Assembly (NCBI GenBank): GCA_023512435.1
Contig: JAILZP010000003.1
Coordinates: 1-64,000, forward strand
Direction: 5' to 3'
Length of the DNA: 64,000 nt
Source of the DNA: Peptococcaceae bacterium
GTDB lineage: Bacteria; Bacillota; Desulfotomaculia; Desulfotomaculales; Desulfocucumaceae
The notes beneath the pieces are model-generated. The model was given only the letters and a program-made list of their open reading frames with translations, was not told where the DNA came from and did not search any database. Shown here one piece after another: positions 9,385-17,730 of this stretch (position 1 is its first letter; each line of letters opens with the position of its first letter). The position numbers and the translations under genes are program-made.

Positions 9385-9744
9385 TTAAAGGTCAATAGCT
9401 TTATTTATCGTTATAACCACATTTATCTGGGCTTTGATCACAGTGTGTTCGGTGGAGATTTTTTTCCCTTCCTCCAGGATAATGGGAAAGAGCCTCTCTT
9501 GAGGAATCAATTTTAACAATGATTTGCGAACGACCATCGCTTCGAAGGGACCTTCTTTAATGGGAATCACTTCATATTGTTCCGGTGAAAGGGCATCCAC
9601 CATTCTTCTGGCTGCCTCGGGGCCAATCGGGGCGCGTCTGCCCACCAGTAGCACATCCTGCATTGGAGGGATTTCAAATTCTGAAAGGCGGATGGAAACG
9701 TCTGCCGTTCTGGTGTTTTCTCTTTTCAAAGCACTATCAGCCAC
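9385..9744 (-). CDS. 119-aa hypothetical protein between HD-GYP and GGDEF genes
   Basis: GTG start after GAGGTG. Soluble and without recognised motifs. It has a charged N-terminus, a middle block (MQDVLLVGRRAPIGPEAARR) and a C-terminal strand-rich part ending INVVITINKAIDL. The positions 12 bases from the HD-GYP stop and 28 bases from the GGDEF start indicate co-transcription, so a role in c-di-GMP signalling is plausible but unproven. Confidence 0.65.
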   Translation of the reverse strand: MADSALKRENTRTADVSIRLSEFEIPPMQDVLLVGRRAPIGPEAARRMVDALSPEQYEVIPIKEGPFEAMVVRKSLLKLIPQERLFPIILEEGKKISTEHTVIKAQINVVITINKAIDL

Positions 9745-9755
9745 TTTTTTTCACC

Positions 9756-10426
9756 TCACATTATTTTGACACCTTGATTTCGTGCAGTGACCTGATTAAA
9801 TGCAGGCAGCAAGTCCGGGTCAAATTGGGTTCCGCTGCATCTTTCTATTTCCATCCAGATGTCTCTATAACTTTTTTGTTTTTGGTATGGCCGGGGAGAT
9901 ATCATGGCATCAAAGGAATCGGTCAGGGTGATTATCCTGGCGGAAACGGGCACTTTTTCCGGCGACACGTTATAATATCCCTTGCCGTCAATCCGCTCGT
10001 GGTGCAGCAATATCATTGGTTTAAGTTGTTGTCCCCAGTCGTAGCGGGAAACAATTTCTGCCCCTAACCGGGGGTGTTTTTTTATTAATGCCCATTCGTT
10101 TTTATTAAGTTTTCCCTGTTTATTTAAAATATAATTGGGCAAAAAAATTTTACCGAGATCATGCAGCAATGCTCCGATACTGATGTTATATATTTCGATT
10201 TCCGGCAAATTTAGCTGGCGGGACAGCAGTGCAGAAAGCCTGGCTACATTCAGGGAGTGTTTGTATATTCCCCCGTGATTTTTTTTATCTTTAGCAATAG
10301 CTCGTTAACTTCCCTGCAATTAATCCTTGATATTTTTCTTAAGGTGGAAATTTGTTCTTTTTCTATGAGATTAACTAGTATGTCTTCGATTATCAAGTCA
10401 TTCTGCTGGCAATTTCCGATAAACAA
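9756..10426 (-). pseudogene. HD-GYP c-di-GMP phosphodiesterase, frame broken at an A8 run
   Basis: The C-terminal part has the HD-GYP hallmarks: HSLNVARLS, HDLGK and HHERIDGKGYY (GYP reads GYY). The best start is TTG 10426 after AAGGGGG, giving a ~47-codon N-terminus (FIGNCQQNDLIIEDILVNL and on to ELLLKIKK). That frame then runs into a stop just before the HD domain. Downstream, the frame one base back reads KNHGGIYKHSLNVARLS without interruption to the stop at 9756. The switch falls in eight A (plus-strand T8, 10279-10286). A ninth A would restore one ~224-residue protein. The heptamer A AAA AAA sits in the phase needed for -1 slippage, so programmed frameshifting or transcriptional slippage is possible; otherwise this is a homopolymer error or a real mutation. 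Confidence 0.75.
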
Positions 10427-10438
10427 AATTAAGCCCCC

Positions 10439-10532
10439 TTCGGTAGCTGGCTGCCATGGAATTTTTCCTGCAGGCCCTTTAGCTTTGCGTCCCCACCTTT
10501 CGGTAGGTTTGCCCTTTCGGAACAGGTCACGA
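10439..10532 (-). promoter_or_regulatory. c-di-GMP-I riboswitch (GEMM-I)
   Basis: The minus strand shows the GEMM-I core in order: AAGGGCAAACC, a CCGAAAGG tetraloop hairpin, GGGACGCAAAGC, GGGCCT, then CCATGGCAGCCAGCTACCGAA. The GGG before CAAACC is intact, consistent with c-di-GMP rather than the cGAMP-binding subtype. It lies between a promoter and the HD-GYP TTG start. The aptamer ends at CTACCGAA directly before the GGGGG ribosome site and no terminator hairpin is seen, so translational control is more likely. It regulates genes that make and degrade its own ligand. Confidence 0.9.
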
Positions 10533-10538
10533 ACTTAA

Positions 10539-10567
10539 AATATATTTTATTCGACACTTTATGGCAA
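10539..10567 (-). promoter_or_regulatory. SigmaA-type promoter for the c-di-GMP riboswitch operon, with a Spo0A-box match
   Basis: Minus strand TTGCCA, 17-base spacer, TATATT, about 7 bases before the riboswitch. The spacer contains TGTCGAA (plus 10550-10556), identical to the Spo0A box core; binding there would block the promoter. The 7-mer could be chance. Confidence 0.65.
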
Positions 10568-10652
10568 ATTCCTGTTTTTGGGTAAATCTTTTATTAAGGT
10601 CCCGGCAGACGGGCCGAAGGGTAGAGAATGTTCTCTTTTTTAAGGCTAAGAA

Positions 10653-10684
10653 GAGGAGGCCTTGACCGGCCTCCTCCTTTTTTT
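10653..10684. terminator. Terminator hairpin after the Q/G-rich gene
   Basis: GAGGAGGCC/GGCCTCCTC stem with a 6-base loop. T7 follows on the plus side; on the minus side the tail is the weaker TTCTT. It sits immediately past the minus-strand stop at 10683. Confidence 0.65.
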
Positions 10685-11618
10685 ACCTGAACCCGAACTG
10701 GTTGGCCTGATAGGGGGAATAACCGGCGGGACTCGCCCATGCCTGGCCCGGCATGATCTGGAATGAGCTGGCGGGATTGGTCCCCAGCCCCATGGTTGTG
10801 CTCATGACATCCAACAACTGGGAGGCGGGAATCCCCCGGTTGCCGGTGAATCCGGCCAGCCCTTGGCTGCTGCCGTACGTCTGGGTGCCGCCGAACGTAG
10901 CCTGCTGCCCGGGAGTGATGTTCATCATCCCCATCTGACCCGCGGCGCCGGTTAATGCCGTTTGCCCCAGGCCGGCTCCGTATCCTGACAGCGCCTGTCC
11001 GGTCCCCTGCTGGAAGTTCCCGAACTGGCTCGCCATGGGGCTCGCGAAAGCCTGGGCGGAATAGCCGGACTGGGTCCCGGTGCCGAATTGGTTGGCGATA
11101 TATCCCTGGCTGTACGGGTGCAGCATGCTGGGAAGGTTGCTTACCCAGCTGGGAGACACGCCCATGTTGGCGAGGTTTGTCAAACCGATCTGGGGAGTGA
11201 TTCCCTGCCCGAAGGCTCCGTACTGCGCTCCGCCGGTCAAGCCCGTGCCGGGCTGGGCGTAGTAGGCGCCGGTGCCGGTTTGGGGATAGAACGCCCCGGC
11301 CTGGCCCGCGAGTCCGGTACCGTATGTTCCGGTGAGGGTTCCGGTGCCCTGGAAGGTTCTCTGGAAGGGAGATACCTGGTTTACTATCTGCTGGGCGATG
11401 CCGGAAATCCGGTTTATTTCCTGGCTGAGCTGGCCGGCGGCCTGCTGTATCCTGCGGATGCCCTGGGAGGCCAGCAGTTCCTTTTGGGTCATCTGCTGAA
11501 GCTGCAGGGCGTTGGACTGTTCGGACTGCTGCAATTGGTTGCAAACTTGGTAAATGTCGTTCACTTCTTGCTGCAGTCTCTGAATCTGTTGCTGGAGCTG
11601 AAATACCTGATCCATCAA
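10683..11618 (-). CDS. Low-complexity Q/G/T/Y-rich protein with N-terminal coiled coil
   Basis: 311 residues. Residues 1-80 are a glutamine-rich coiled coil (QVFQLQQQIQRLQQEV). The remainder is a glycine/glutamine/threonine/tyrosine/alanine-rich chain with recurring TG and YG steps (GTGTLTGTYGTGLAGQAG) and almost no charged residues or cysteine; it ends YQANQFGFR. No signal peptide. Composition resembles structural coat, exosporium or self-assembling proteins; that role is inference. TTG 11618 or the adjacent ATG may start it, after AAGGGGG. Confidence 0.75.
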   Translation of the reverse strand: MMDQVFQLQQQIQRLQQEVNDIYQVCNQLQQSEQSNALQLQQMTQKELLASQGIRRIQQAAGQLSQEINRISGIAQQIVNQVSPFQRTFQGTGTLTGTYGTGLAGQAGAFYPQTGTGAYYAQPGTGLTGGAQYGAFGQGITPQIGLTNLANMGVSPSWVSNLPSMLHPYSQGYIANQFGTGTQSGYSAQAFASPMASQFGNFQQGTGQALSGYGAGLGQTALTGAAGQMGMMNITPGQQATFGGTQTYGSSQGLAGFTGNRGIPASQLLDVMSTTMGLGTNPASSFQIMPGQAWASPAGYSPYQANQFGFR

Positions 11619-11716
11619 TTTTTTCCCCCTTGGAAATTTTTAAGCCGCGGCTTTCAGAATTTAGTATTTACAGCACATTAAGGTTTATACTGGTAATTAG
11701 AGGGAAAGTGCGCCAT

Positions 11717-13270
11717 TCAGCCCTTTTTAACGGTATAAAGGTCAATCAGCCCGAAACCAGACAGGTTGACATCCGAGACGGCGGGACGGTGGGCGATCCT
11801 GATGATGCTGTGATTTATAGCCGTTAGCGGAACCTCGTCCAGTATTATTTCTTCCGCCTGGAGGTACAGGTAATTTCTTGACCCGGCATCGGCAATCCGG
11901 CGGGCGGTGTTGAGGTATATGTCCAGACTGCCGTTTTTGAATCCCGAGGCGTTAAGGCCGTGGCCGGCCTGGGATGAAGCCAGCAGGGTGTACATGAAGT
12001 TGTCGGCGTCACCGTTGTCTCCGGTCCACCCGTAAAGGAAAAAGTGGCCGTCTTTTGCGTTGATGGCCTCTTTATGATCATTCCAGGGCCTTGACCGGAT
12101 GGTCACCCTTATTCCGGCCGGTTCCAGCTGCCGTTTAATTTCTTCCGCCAGGGCCCGTCCTCCCGGAGGGCAGTACCGTCTTGCGTCCTGATAGGTGATC
12201 AGGGTGACGTCAATTCCGGCCGGGTATCCCTCCCTGTGCAGTATCCTGCGCACCTGGTCGGGGCTGTACTTCGGCATTCCCTTGCTTTTTCCCGGCATCA
12301 CCGCCGGGGGGGCGAGGCCGGCGGCCGGGACTCCTTCGCCCCCGAGGCCGGCGGCCACGATTTTTTCCCTGTCCAGGGCGTAGGCCGCCGCCATCCGGAC
12401 ATATTTATTGTTGAAAGGGGGTTTGTCGGTGTAAAACCCAAGGTAGCCGACGTCGATGCCGGCCACGGATACTATATTCATGCCCCGGGCCTGCAGCCTG
12501 TCCAGGTTTTCCCGGCCGGGGGAAAAAATAATGTCAGCCTTTCCGTCCAGTAAATACCCGGTCCGGCTTTGGGAATCGGGCACCGCCCCAATCACCACCC
12601 TCCGGGCCGGGGCAGGACGGCCGCGGTAGAGGGGGTTGGCCTGCAGGACGATTTTGTTCCGCCCAATCTCCTTCAGCATGTACGGCCCGGTACCCGACGG
12701 ATGTTTCCAGAATTCATCCCCGTACTTGCTCAGCGCGCCGGGGCTTACCACGGGCGCCGCGAAGGGGAGGGCGAGGTTCTTTATAAACGGGGCATACGGG
12801 TACTTCAAGACAAAGGATACGCTGTACCTGCCTTCGGTTTCGATGGACGAGACCGGGTTGAAAACAAAGGCGCAGTATGGATCGGTGTCTTTTAAAACCA
12901 TGGACCGGGCCATGCTGGATTTTACGGCCTCGGCGTCGCATGCCGTGCCGTCGCTGAAACGTATTCCCGGCTTGAGGTGGAAGGTCCAGCGCCTTCCGTC
13001 GTCTGATACGTTCCAGCTCTCGGCCAGGCAGGGTTCGGGTTCCAGCGTGCGGGGGTTGAGCCTGACCAGCCCCTCGTAGATACCCGTAATGGGCAGGGCA
13101 TTTTCAAAGGATGAGTTTCTGGCCGGATCCAGGCTGTCCGGCAAGCTGCCCTGCAGGACAACCAGTTCGTCTTTGCCGGGTGCCGCGCCCCATCCCAGGA
13201 CCGCGGCGCCGCCCCTGATCAAAATGAACAAAAACAGCAGGGAAACCACGGTGAAAAATATTTTACGCAA
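11717..13270 (-). CDS. ABC-type peptide/nickel solute-binding protein (SBP_bac_5 family)
   Basis: 517 residues with an N-terminal hydrophobic segment (about 4-27) and no lipobox cysteine, so it is either secreted or held by an uncleaved anchor. Family 5 hallmarks are visible: DSLDPARNSSFENA, YEGLVRLNP, a WTFHLKPGIRFSDGT block, and PSGTGPYMLKEI. Usually delivers oligopeptides or nickel to an ABC importer, but no permease or ATPase gene is adjacent. TTG start after AAGGAGG. Confidence 0.85.
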   Translation of the reverse strand: MRKIFFTVVSLLFLFILIRGGAAVLGWGAAPGKDELVVLQGSLPDSLDPARNSSFENALPITGIYEGLVRLNPRTLEPEPCLAESWNVSDDGRRWTFHLKPGIRFSDGTACDAEAVKSSMARSMVLKDTDPYCAFVFNPVSSIETEGRYSVSFVLKYPYAPFIKNLALPFAAPVVSPGALSKYGDEFWKHPSGTGPYMLKEIGRNKIVLQANPLYRGRPAPARRVVIGAVPDSQSRTGYLLDGKADIIFSPGRENLDRLQARGMNIVSVAGIDVGYLGFYTDKPPFNNKYVRMAAAYALDREKIVAAGLGGEGVPAAGLAPPAVMPGKSKGMPKYSPDQVRRILHREGYPAGIDVTLITYQDARRYCPPGGRALAEEIKRQLEPAGIRVTIRSRPWNDHKEAINAKDGHFFLYGWTGDNGDADNFMYTLLASSQAGHGLNASGFKNGSLDIYLNTARRIADAGSRNYLYLQAEEIILDEVPLTAINHSIIRIAHRPAVSDVNLSGFGLIDLYTVKKG

Positions 13271-13407
13271 GCCCAGACCTCCTTGTACAAGCCTAATATG
13301 ATATTACAGTAAAATATGCCAAATCCTTCCTGCCTGAAAAAGTCTTTTGCAAAAGGACAAAACTATTTAACGCGGGGCGGCCGGAAGGGGTTGTTTTCTC
13401 TGAAAAT

Positions 13408-13451
13408 ATTAAGGGTCAGGAGAAAGGAGACAGAAGACAGGAGACAGAATT
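13408..13451. repeat. Purine-rich degenerate repeat (GGAGACAGAA units)
   Basis: Repeated aggaga/acaggagacagaa units just upstream of the endonuclease-like gene. They resemble, in reverse complement, the tctgtctcctgg stretch of repeat B at 37773. Confidence 0.55.
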
Positions 13452-13493
13452 AATTTTTCTGGTCAATTTTTTTAGGAAGGGGAAGTAATTTTT

Positions 13494-14366
13494 TTGAACG
13501 CAAGGTTCGGGCCGGCAGGAAACCCGGATTCTTTTTACCGGGAAGGACACAAGAGTTCGCTGGACATGCCCCGGTGGCTGAGGGAAAGAGGTCTCAATGC
13601 TTACGAGTACCAGTGCGTCCGGGGGGTCAACATCGGCCGGGAGACGGCCCGCAGGCTGGGGGAACTGGCGGCGGAATACGGCATATACCTGAGTATTCAC
13701 GCTCCTTATTATGTCAATCTGGCCGCCTCTGAAGAGGAAGGGCGCGAAAAGACCAAAAAGCACCTGCTGGATTCAATGCTGGCGGCCAGCTGGATGGGGG
13801 CCGGGGTGGTTGTTTTTCATCCCGGTTCGGCCAGGGGCGACCGGGCCGCCGCCATGGAAAGGGCGATAAACATGCTTGGGGAAGTGCTGAGGCAGGCCGG
13901 GGAGGATGGACTGGACGGCATCCTTCTGGCGCCGGAAACCATGGGCAAAAGGAGCCTGCTGGGAAGCCTGGATGAGGTGCTGGAACTGTGCGGACTGGAT
14001 GAAAGGATTATCCCGGCCGTCGATTTCGGGCACCTGCACGCGGCCGGAGGGGGCCTGCTTAATTCCACCGGGGACTTTGCCCAGGTTTTGGACAGGGTCG
14101 TGGCGGCCTTGGGCCGGGAACGTTCGAGGAGGCTGCATATTCACTTCAGCCCGGTGGAGTATACCGCCGCAGGGGAGAGGAGGCACCGGACCACCAGGGA
14201 CAGCGGTTTCGGCCCCGATTTTGCCTGCCTGGCCCCCTTGCTGGCGGACCCGTCGCTGGAGTTCACCCTGATCTGTGAGTCGGACGGGCTGCAGGCAGAA
14301 GACGCCCTGTTTTACAAATCGATATATGAGCAGGCCGTGGCTTCGGGGCGGGAAGACAGGGGTTAG
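13494..14366 (+). CDS. Endonuclease IV-like / xylose-isomerase-like TIM barrel protein
   Basis: 290 residues from TTG, after AGGGGAAG. Endonuclease-IV-type metal positions are visible in order: SIHAPYY, VVFHPGS, LAPETMG (glutamate), AVDFGHLHA, HIHFSP and CESDG. Endonuclease IV cuts DNA 5' of abasic sites. Several ligand segments differ from classical Nfo (HIHFS for HxND), so this may be a related enzyme of unknown substrate. It stands alone between divergent and convergent genes. Confidence 0.7.
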   Translation: MNARFGPAGNPDSFYREGHKSSLDMPRWLRERGLNAYEYQCVRGVNIGRETARRLGELAAEYGIYLSIHAPYYVNLAASEEEGREKTKKHLLDSMLAASWMGAGVVVFHPGSARGDRAAAMERAINMLGEVLRQAGEDGLDGILLAPETMGKRSLLGSLDEVLELCGLDERIIPAVDFGHLHAAGGGLLNSTGDFAQVLDRVVAALGRERSRRLHIHFSPVEYTAAGERRHRTTRDSGFGPDFACLAPLLADPSLEFTLICESDGLQAEDALFYKSIYEQAVASGREDRG

Positions 14367-14378
14367 GCCGGAAAGGAA

Positions 14379-14401
14379 AGGGGTTGGCCGGGCCAACCCC
14401 T
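14379..14401. terminator. Bidirectional hairpin between convergent genes
   Basis: Perfect 11-bp stem AGGGGTTGGCC with its complement and a 1-base loop region, midway between the plus gene ending 14366 and the minus gene ending 14412. Lacks a long T run. Confidence 0.6.
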
Positions 14402-14411
14402 GTAATCCTGG

Positions 14412-14900
14412 TTAGTGGATTTCCACATCGCTGCCGCCGTGCCGGCTTAGAATCCGGGACGCCTCTTCGGCCTTATTGTCTTCGCAGCGCACGGCCACAA
14501 GGATGTCCCCCTGCCTTATTCTTTCCTCGAAAAAGCGGCCCCTATCCGCCGGAATGCCGTAATCGGCCAGACCTCCGGCAATTCCCCCGGTGGCCGCCCC
14601 GGAGAGAAGGCCGGCGATGGGTCCGGCCGCCACCAGGGGGCCGATGCCCGGAATGGCCAGGGCCCCGGCGCCGGCCGCCAGGCCGATGAGGCCGCCGATG
14701 GTCCCGCCCGTGCTGACCCCGTTCATCACCGGGTCTCCGCCTGTGAAGTTGGTATTGTATTTATTGGCGTCACCTCTTCCGATCTTCTCATCCTTGGCCA
14801 GCAGTGAAATATCCCTTTCAAAGCCCTTGCTCCTGAGGTCGTTGACGGCCCTTTCGGCGCTGTCGCGGTTGTTGAAGGTGGCGATGACTGTTTTGGACAT
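14412..14900 (-). CDS. Stress-protein-like protein with glycine-zipper core
   Basis: 162 residues. The N-terminus (KTVIATFNNRDSAERAVNDL) resembles the general stress protein 17M/YflT fold, which binds nothing known. A glycine/alanine-rich middle (about 60-115, GGTIGGLIGLAAGAGALA) could insert into or cross the membrane as a glycine zipper. The C-terminus (ILVAVRCEDNKAEEASRIL) repeats the same fold type. Function unknown; often induced by stress. ATG follows AAGGGGG. Confidence 0.7.
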   Translation of the reverse strand: MSKTVIATFNNRDSAERAVNDLRSKGFERDISLLAKDEKIGRGDANKYNTNFTGGDPVMNGVSTGGTIGGLIGLAAGAGALAIPGIGPLVAAGPIAGLLSGAATGGIAGGLADYGIPADRGRFFEERIRQGDILVAVRCEDNKAEEASRILSRHGGSDVEIH

Positions 14901-15007
14901 GCCGTTTCCCCCTTGTTGAAAATGTGGTTGCCTTTATATATTGCCTCGCGGGGGAAAAACTATACGGCGGCCGTTGTTTCCGGGTGTGGGAGGCAGGCAA
15001 AAAAATG

Positions 15008-15035
15008 TTGTCTTTCCCATGATTCTGTATATAAT
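15008..15035 (+). promoter_or_regulatory. SigmaA-type promoter of the polyamine operon
   Basis: TTGTCT, 16-base spacer, TATAAT, about 38 bases before the arginine decarboxylase start. Confidence 0.6.
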
Positions 15036-15072
15036 TATATCTGTATGTTTTTTAGAAAATGGAGTGATAAAC

Positions 15073-15531
15073 TTGCTGCCCACGCCCAAAAAGTTCTTTC
15101 TCACCGCCGCTTCCGCAGAGGGCCACAGCCACCTGACAGCCTTCGACAACGCCCTGCTGGCCGGAAAAATAGGAAATATTAATCTTATCCGGGTGAGCAG
15201 CATCCTGCCCCCCGGGGCGGAGCTGTGCAACGACCTGCAAATACCGCCGGGGTCCCTTGTCCCCACCGCGTACGGGTACATTATCAGCGAGGAGCCCGGC
15301 CAGCTTATCGCCGCCGCCGTGGGTGTGGGTTTTTCGGAGGATGCCTTCGGGGTGATCATGGAGCACTCCTGCGTGGGATCTAAAGAAGAAGCCCATAATG
15401 AAATAGAAAAAATGCTTAAAGAGGCCTTTGCCAGCCGCGGCATGAAGCTGAAGAAAATGGAAATTGCCGCCACTGAACACAGGGTAAGGAAAATTGGCTG
15501 CGCCCTTGCGGCCGTACCGATGTGGTATTAA
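15073..15531 (+). CDS. pdaD: Pyruvoyl-dependent arginine decarboxylase
   Basis: Converts arginine to agmatine using a pyruvoyl group made by self-cleavage. The processing site RVSSILPPG is present near residue 43, with cleavage expected between the two serines. The 152-residue length matches the family. The C-terminal ME(H)SC and EIEKMLKEAFASR segments fit too. The TTG start is chosen for its GGAGTG site and agreement with the family start (LLPTPKKFFLTA). It opens a three-gene polyamine operon with speE and speB. Confidence 0.93.
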   Translation: MLPTPKKFFLTAASAEGHSHLTAFDNALLAGKIGNINLIRVSSILPPGAELCNDLQIPPGSLVPTAYGYIISEEPGQLIAAAVGVGFSEDAFGVIMEHSCVGSKEEAHNEIEKMLKEAFASRGMKLKKMEIAATEHRVRKIGCALAAVPMWY

Positions 15532-15600
15532 AAGCTGACCGCTCGCCGTCGGCCTTAAGGATCAGGAATACGGCCATTGTTGGATACGGGGGGAAGAAAA

Positions 15601-16428
15601 TTGAACCTCTGGTTTACCGAGTACCAGAATCAAAACCTCACAATCGGCTGCCGCATATCCAAAACCCTTCATTATGAGAAGACTCCCTTCCAGGAAATAA
15701 TGGTGGTGGACACCGTCCAGTTCGGAAGGATGCTCCTGCTGGACGACGTCATCCAGACCACGGTGGCCGATGAATTTGTCTACCATGAAATGATCACCCA
15801 CGTGGGGCTGAACACCCTGCCCGACCCCCGCCGGGTGCTGATTATCGGGGGGGGGGACGGCGGGTCGGTGAGAGAGGTGCTGAAGCACAGGTCCGTGGAG
15901 AAGGTGACGCTGGTGGAAATCGACCGCGGGGTAATCGAGGCGGCCAAAAAACACCTGCCCGAAATAAGTTGCGGCCTGGACGATCCCCGGGCCGAAGTGA
16001 TTATAGACGACGGTATTAAACACGTTAAGGAACACAAGAACACCTACGACATGATTATCGTGGACTCCACCGATCCCGTGGGACCCGCCGAAGGGCTGTT
16101 CGGGGCCGGCTTTTACCGGGATGTGTATGACGCCCTGACCGAAACCGGCCTGTTTGTGGCGCAGACCGAATCGCCGTTTTTCAACCGGGACCTCATCTCC
16201 AGGATAATCGGCGACGTCCGTTCAATTTTCCCCATGGCCCGGCTTTTCCTGGCCAATGTCCCCACATATCCGGGGGGGTTGTGGACCTTTACCATGGGCA
16301 CCAAGAGGTATGACCCCATGGAAGTCGATCCCGGCGGCATACCGGTAATGGACACGAGATACTACAGCCCTGAAATTCACAGGACTTCCTTCGTCCTGCC
16401 GCCCTTCGTGAAGGAACTGGTGAAGTGA
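15601..16428 (+). CDS. speE: Spermidine synthase
   Basis: Transfers an aminopropyl group from decarboxylated S-adenosylmethionine to putrescine. 275 residues from TTG 15601 (GGGGGGAAG 4 bases upstream), beginning [12 protein letters not shown] as in the family. Landmarks: [18 protein letters not shown], the [14 protein letters not shown] nucleotide-binding loop, VEIDRGV and [11 protein letters not shown] with the catalytic aspartate. The gene for the dcSAM-supplying enzyme speD is not in this window. It is 69 bases after pdaD and 37 before speB. Confidence 0.95.
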   Translation: MNLWFTEYQNQNLTIGCRISKTLHYEKTPFQEIMVVDTVQFGRMLLLDDVIQTTVADEFVYHEMITHVGLNTLPDPRRVLIIGGGDGGSVREVLKHRSVEKVTLVEIDRGVIEAAKKHLPEISCGLDDPRAEVIIDDGIKHVKEHKNTYDMIIVDSTDPVGPAEGLFGAGFYRDVYDALTETGLFVAQTESPFFNRDLISRIIGDVRSIFPMARLFLANVPTYPGGLWTFTMGTKRYDPMEVDPGGIPVMDTRYYSPEIHRTSFVLPPFVKELVK

Positions 16429-16465
16429 AGACAGGCTACTGTCTTTTCGGGGGATGCTGTGTACT

Positions 16466-17341
16466 ATGCAGAGAGAAGTTTTCAGCGGATTTTTGGGAAG
16501 CTGCGATGACTACGAGGGGGCGGCCGCGGCCATTCTCGGCGCCCCCATGGACCAGACCGCCAGCTTCAGGCCGGGGGCCAGGCACGGCCCGAGGCAGATT
16601 AGAAGCGTCAGCGAAGTCCTGGAGGAATACAGCCCCCGCCTGGACAGGGACCTGGCGGACTACCGGTACGCCGACCTGGGGGATGTGACCGTGATCCCGG
16701 GCAATGTGGAAGAAAGCTTGGACAGGATTGCCCATTCCGCCCGCCGGGTGTTCAGGGACCGCAAGCTTCTGATCATGCTGGGGGGAGAACACCTGGTGAC
16801 CCTGCCGGCGGTGCAGAGCGCGGCCGAAGTATACCCGGACCTTTCGGTCATCCATTTTGACGCCCACGCCGATCTCAGGGAAATATACCTGGGCGTGCGC
16901 CTTTCCCACGCCACGGTGATGAGGCGGGTTGTCGAGACAGTGGGCCCGGAGAGGCTTTTCCAGTTCGGCATTCGTTCCGGCACCAGGGAGGAATTCGCCT
17001 TCGCCCGGTCGGCCGTGAATTTCCACAGCGGTCTGAGAGTGGAGGACGTGGCCGGGGCCGCTGAAAGATTAAGGGGAAAACCGGTCTACATAACACTGGA
17101 CATCGACGTCCTGGACCCGTCCTATGCCCCCGGAACCGGCACTCCCGAGCCCGACGGCTGCACGCCGGGCGATCTTTTTTCGGCGTTGGAGGCCCTGGCG
17201 GACCTTGAGGTAATCGGTTTCGACCTGGTGGAGGTCTGCCCGCCCTGCGACCACAGCGAGCGCACCGCCATCCTGGCGGCGAAGCTGGTCAGGGAGGCCA
17301 TCCTTCTTTTTTCCCGGAAGCAGAAGCCGGGTGGAATATGA
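16466..17341 (+). CDS. speB: Agmatinase
   Basis: Ureohydrolase that splits agmatine into putrescine and urea, joining pdaD to speE. Binuclear manganese ligands are visible: GGEHLVT, HFDAHADLR, and DIDVLDPSYAPGTGTPEPDG. 291 residues from ATG 16466. The earlier ATG at 16454 directly abuts the GGGGGA site, so the second is preferred. The nearest terminators are at 17341 and 17435. Confidence 0.95.
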   Translation: MQREVFSGFLGSCDDYEGAAAAILGAPMDQTASFRPGARHGPRQIRSVSEVLEEYSPRLDRDLADYRYADLGDVTVIPGNVEESLDRIAHSARRVFRDRKLLIMLGGEHLVTLPAVQSAAEVYPDLSVIHFDAHADLREIYLGVRLSHATVMRRVVETVGPERLFQFGIRSGTREEFAFARSAVNFHSGLRVEDVAGAAERLRGKPVYITLDIDVLDPSYAPGTGTPEPDGCTPGDLFSALEALADLEVIGFDLVEVCPPCDHSERTAILAAKLVREAILLFSRKQKPGGI

Positions 17342-17382
17342 AGGCGGACGCTCCGTTCCCGGAACATCCGCCTTTATATTCT
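17341..17382 (+). terminator. Terminator of the polyamine operon
   Basis: AAGGCGGA with TCCGCCTT stem around an 18-base loop, then TATATTCTT; it begins at the agmatinase stop. Confidence 0.65.
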
Positions 17383-17434
17383 TCCTGTGAGACGGGGATG
17401 CCTTAAATTCCCGGTCTTGTATGTTCCTGGTTCC

Positions 17435-17457
17435 GCCGCCTGCAGGGCGGCTTTTTT
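17435..17457 (+). terminator. Second rightward terminator
   Basis: GCCGCC/GGCGGC stem, 5-base loop, then TTTTTT; it may back up the first one or end opposite-strand read-through. Confidence 0.65.
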
Positions 17458-17461
17458 ATAA

Positions 17462-17596
17462 TCAATGATGCTGGTCACCGGTATTTTCAAACTTGGTGGT
17501 GGCCAGAGTCATCTCCCGGGCGGTACCGCTAACCAGCATGGCTATTATGGCTCCCGAAAAAGCCACCGCCAGCGCGATCAGTATTTTAGCTCCCAC
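17462..17596 (-). CDS. 44-aa membrane mini-protein
   Basis: GTG start 9 bases after GGAGGT. One hydrophobic span (about residues 3-25, AKILIALAVAFSGAIIAMLV) and a polar tail ending GDQHH. Not recognised. Strong ribosome site supports it. Confidence 0.55.
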   Translation of the reverse strand: MGAKILIALAVAFSGAIIAMLVSGTAREMTLATTKFENTGDQHH

Positions 17597-17730
17597 TTAA
17601 GCCAGACCTCCTCCCCTTTTTCTTTTATTAAAGAATAAACCAAGCCCGGCAAAAAGGCAATACCGTTGTTCCCCGGCCCGGCCTCAGGCATCTGATAATA
17701 ATTTAACCGGCGGGTAAGCAAAATAGTCCT

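Noticed and set aside
10594-11544. Long overlapping frame within the Q/G-rich gene
   Set aside because: Arg/Pro/His-rich, no start signal; composition follows from the low-complexity gene in the other frame.
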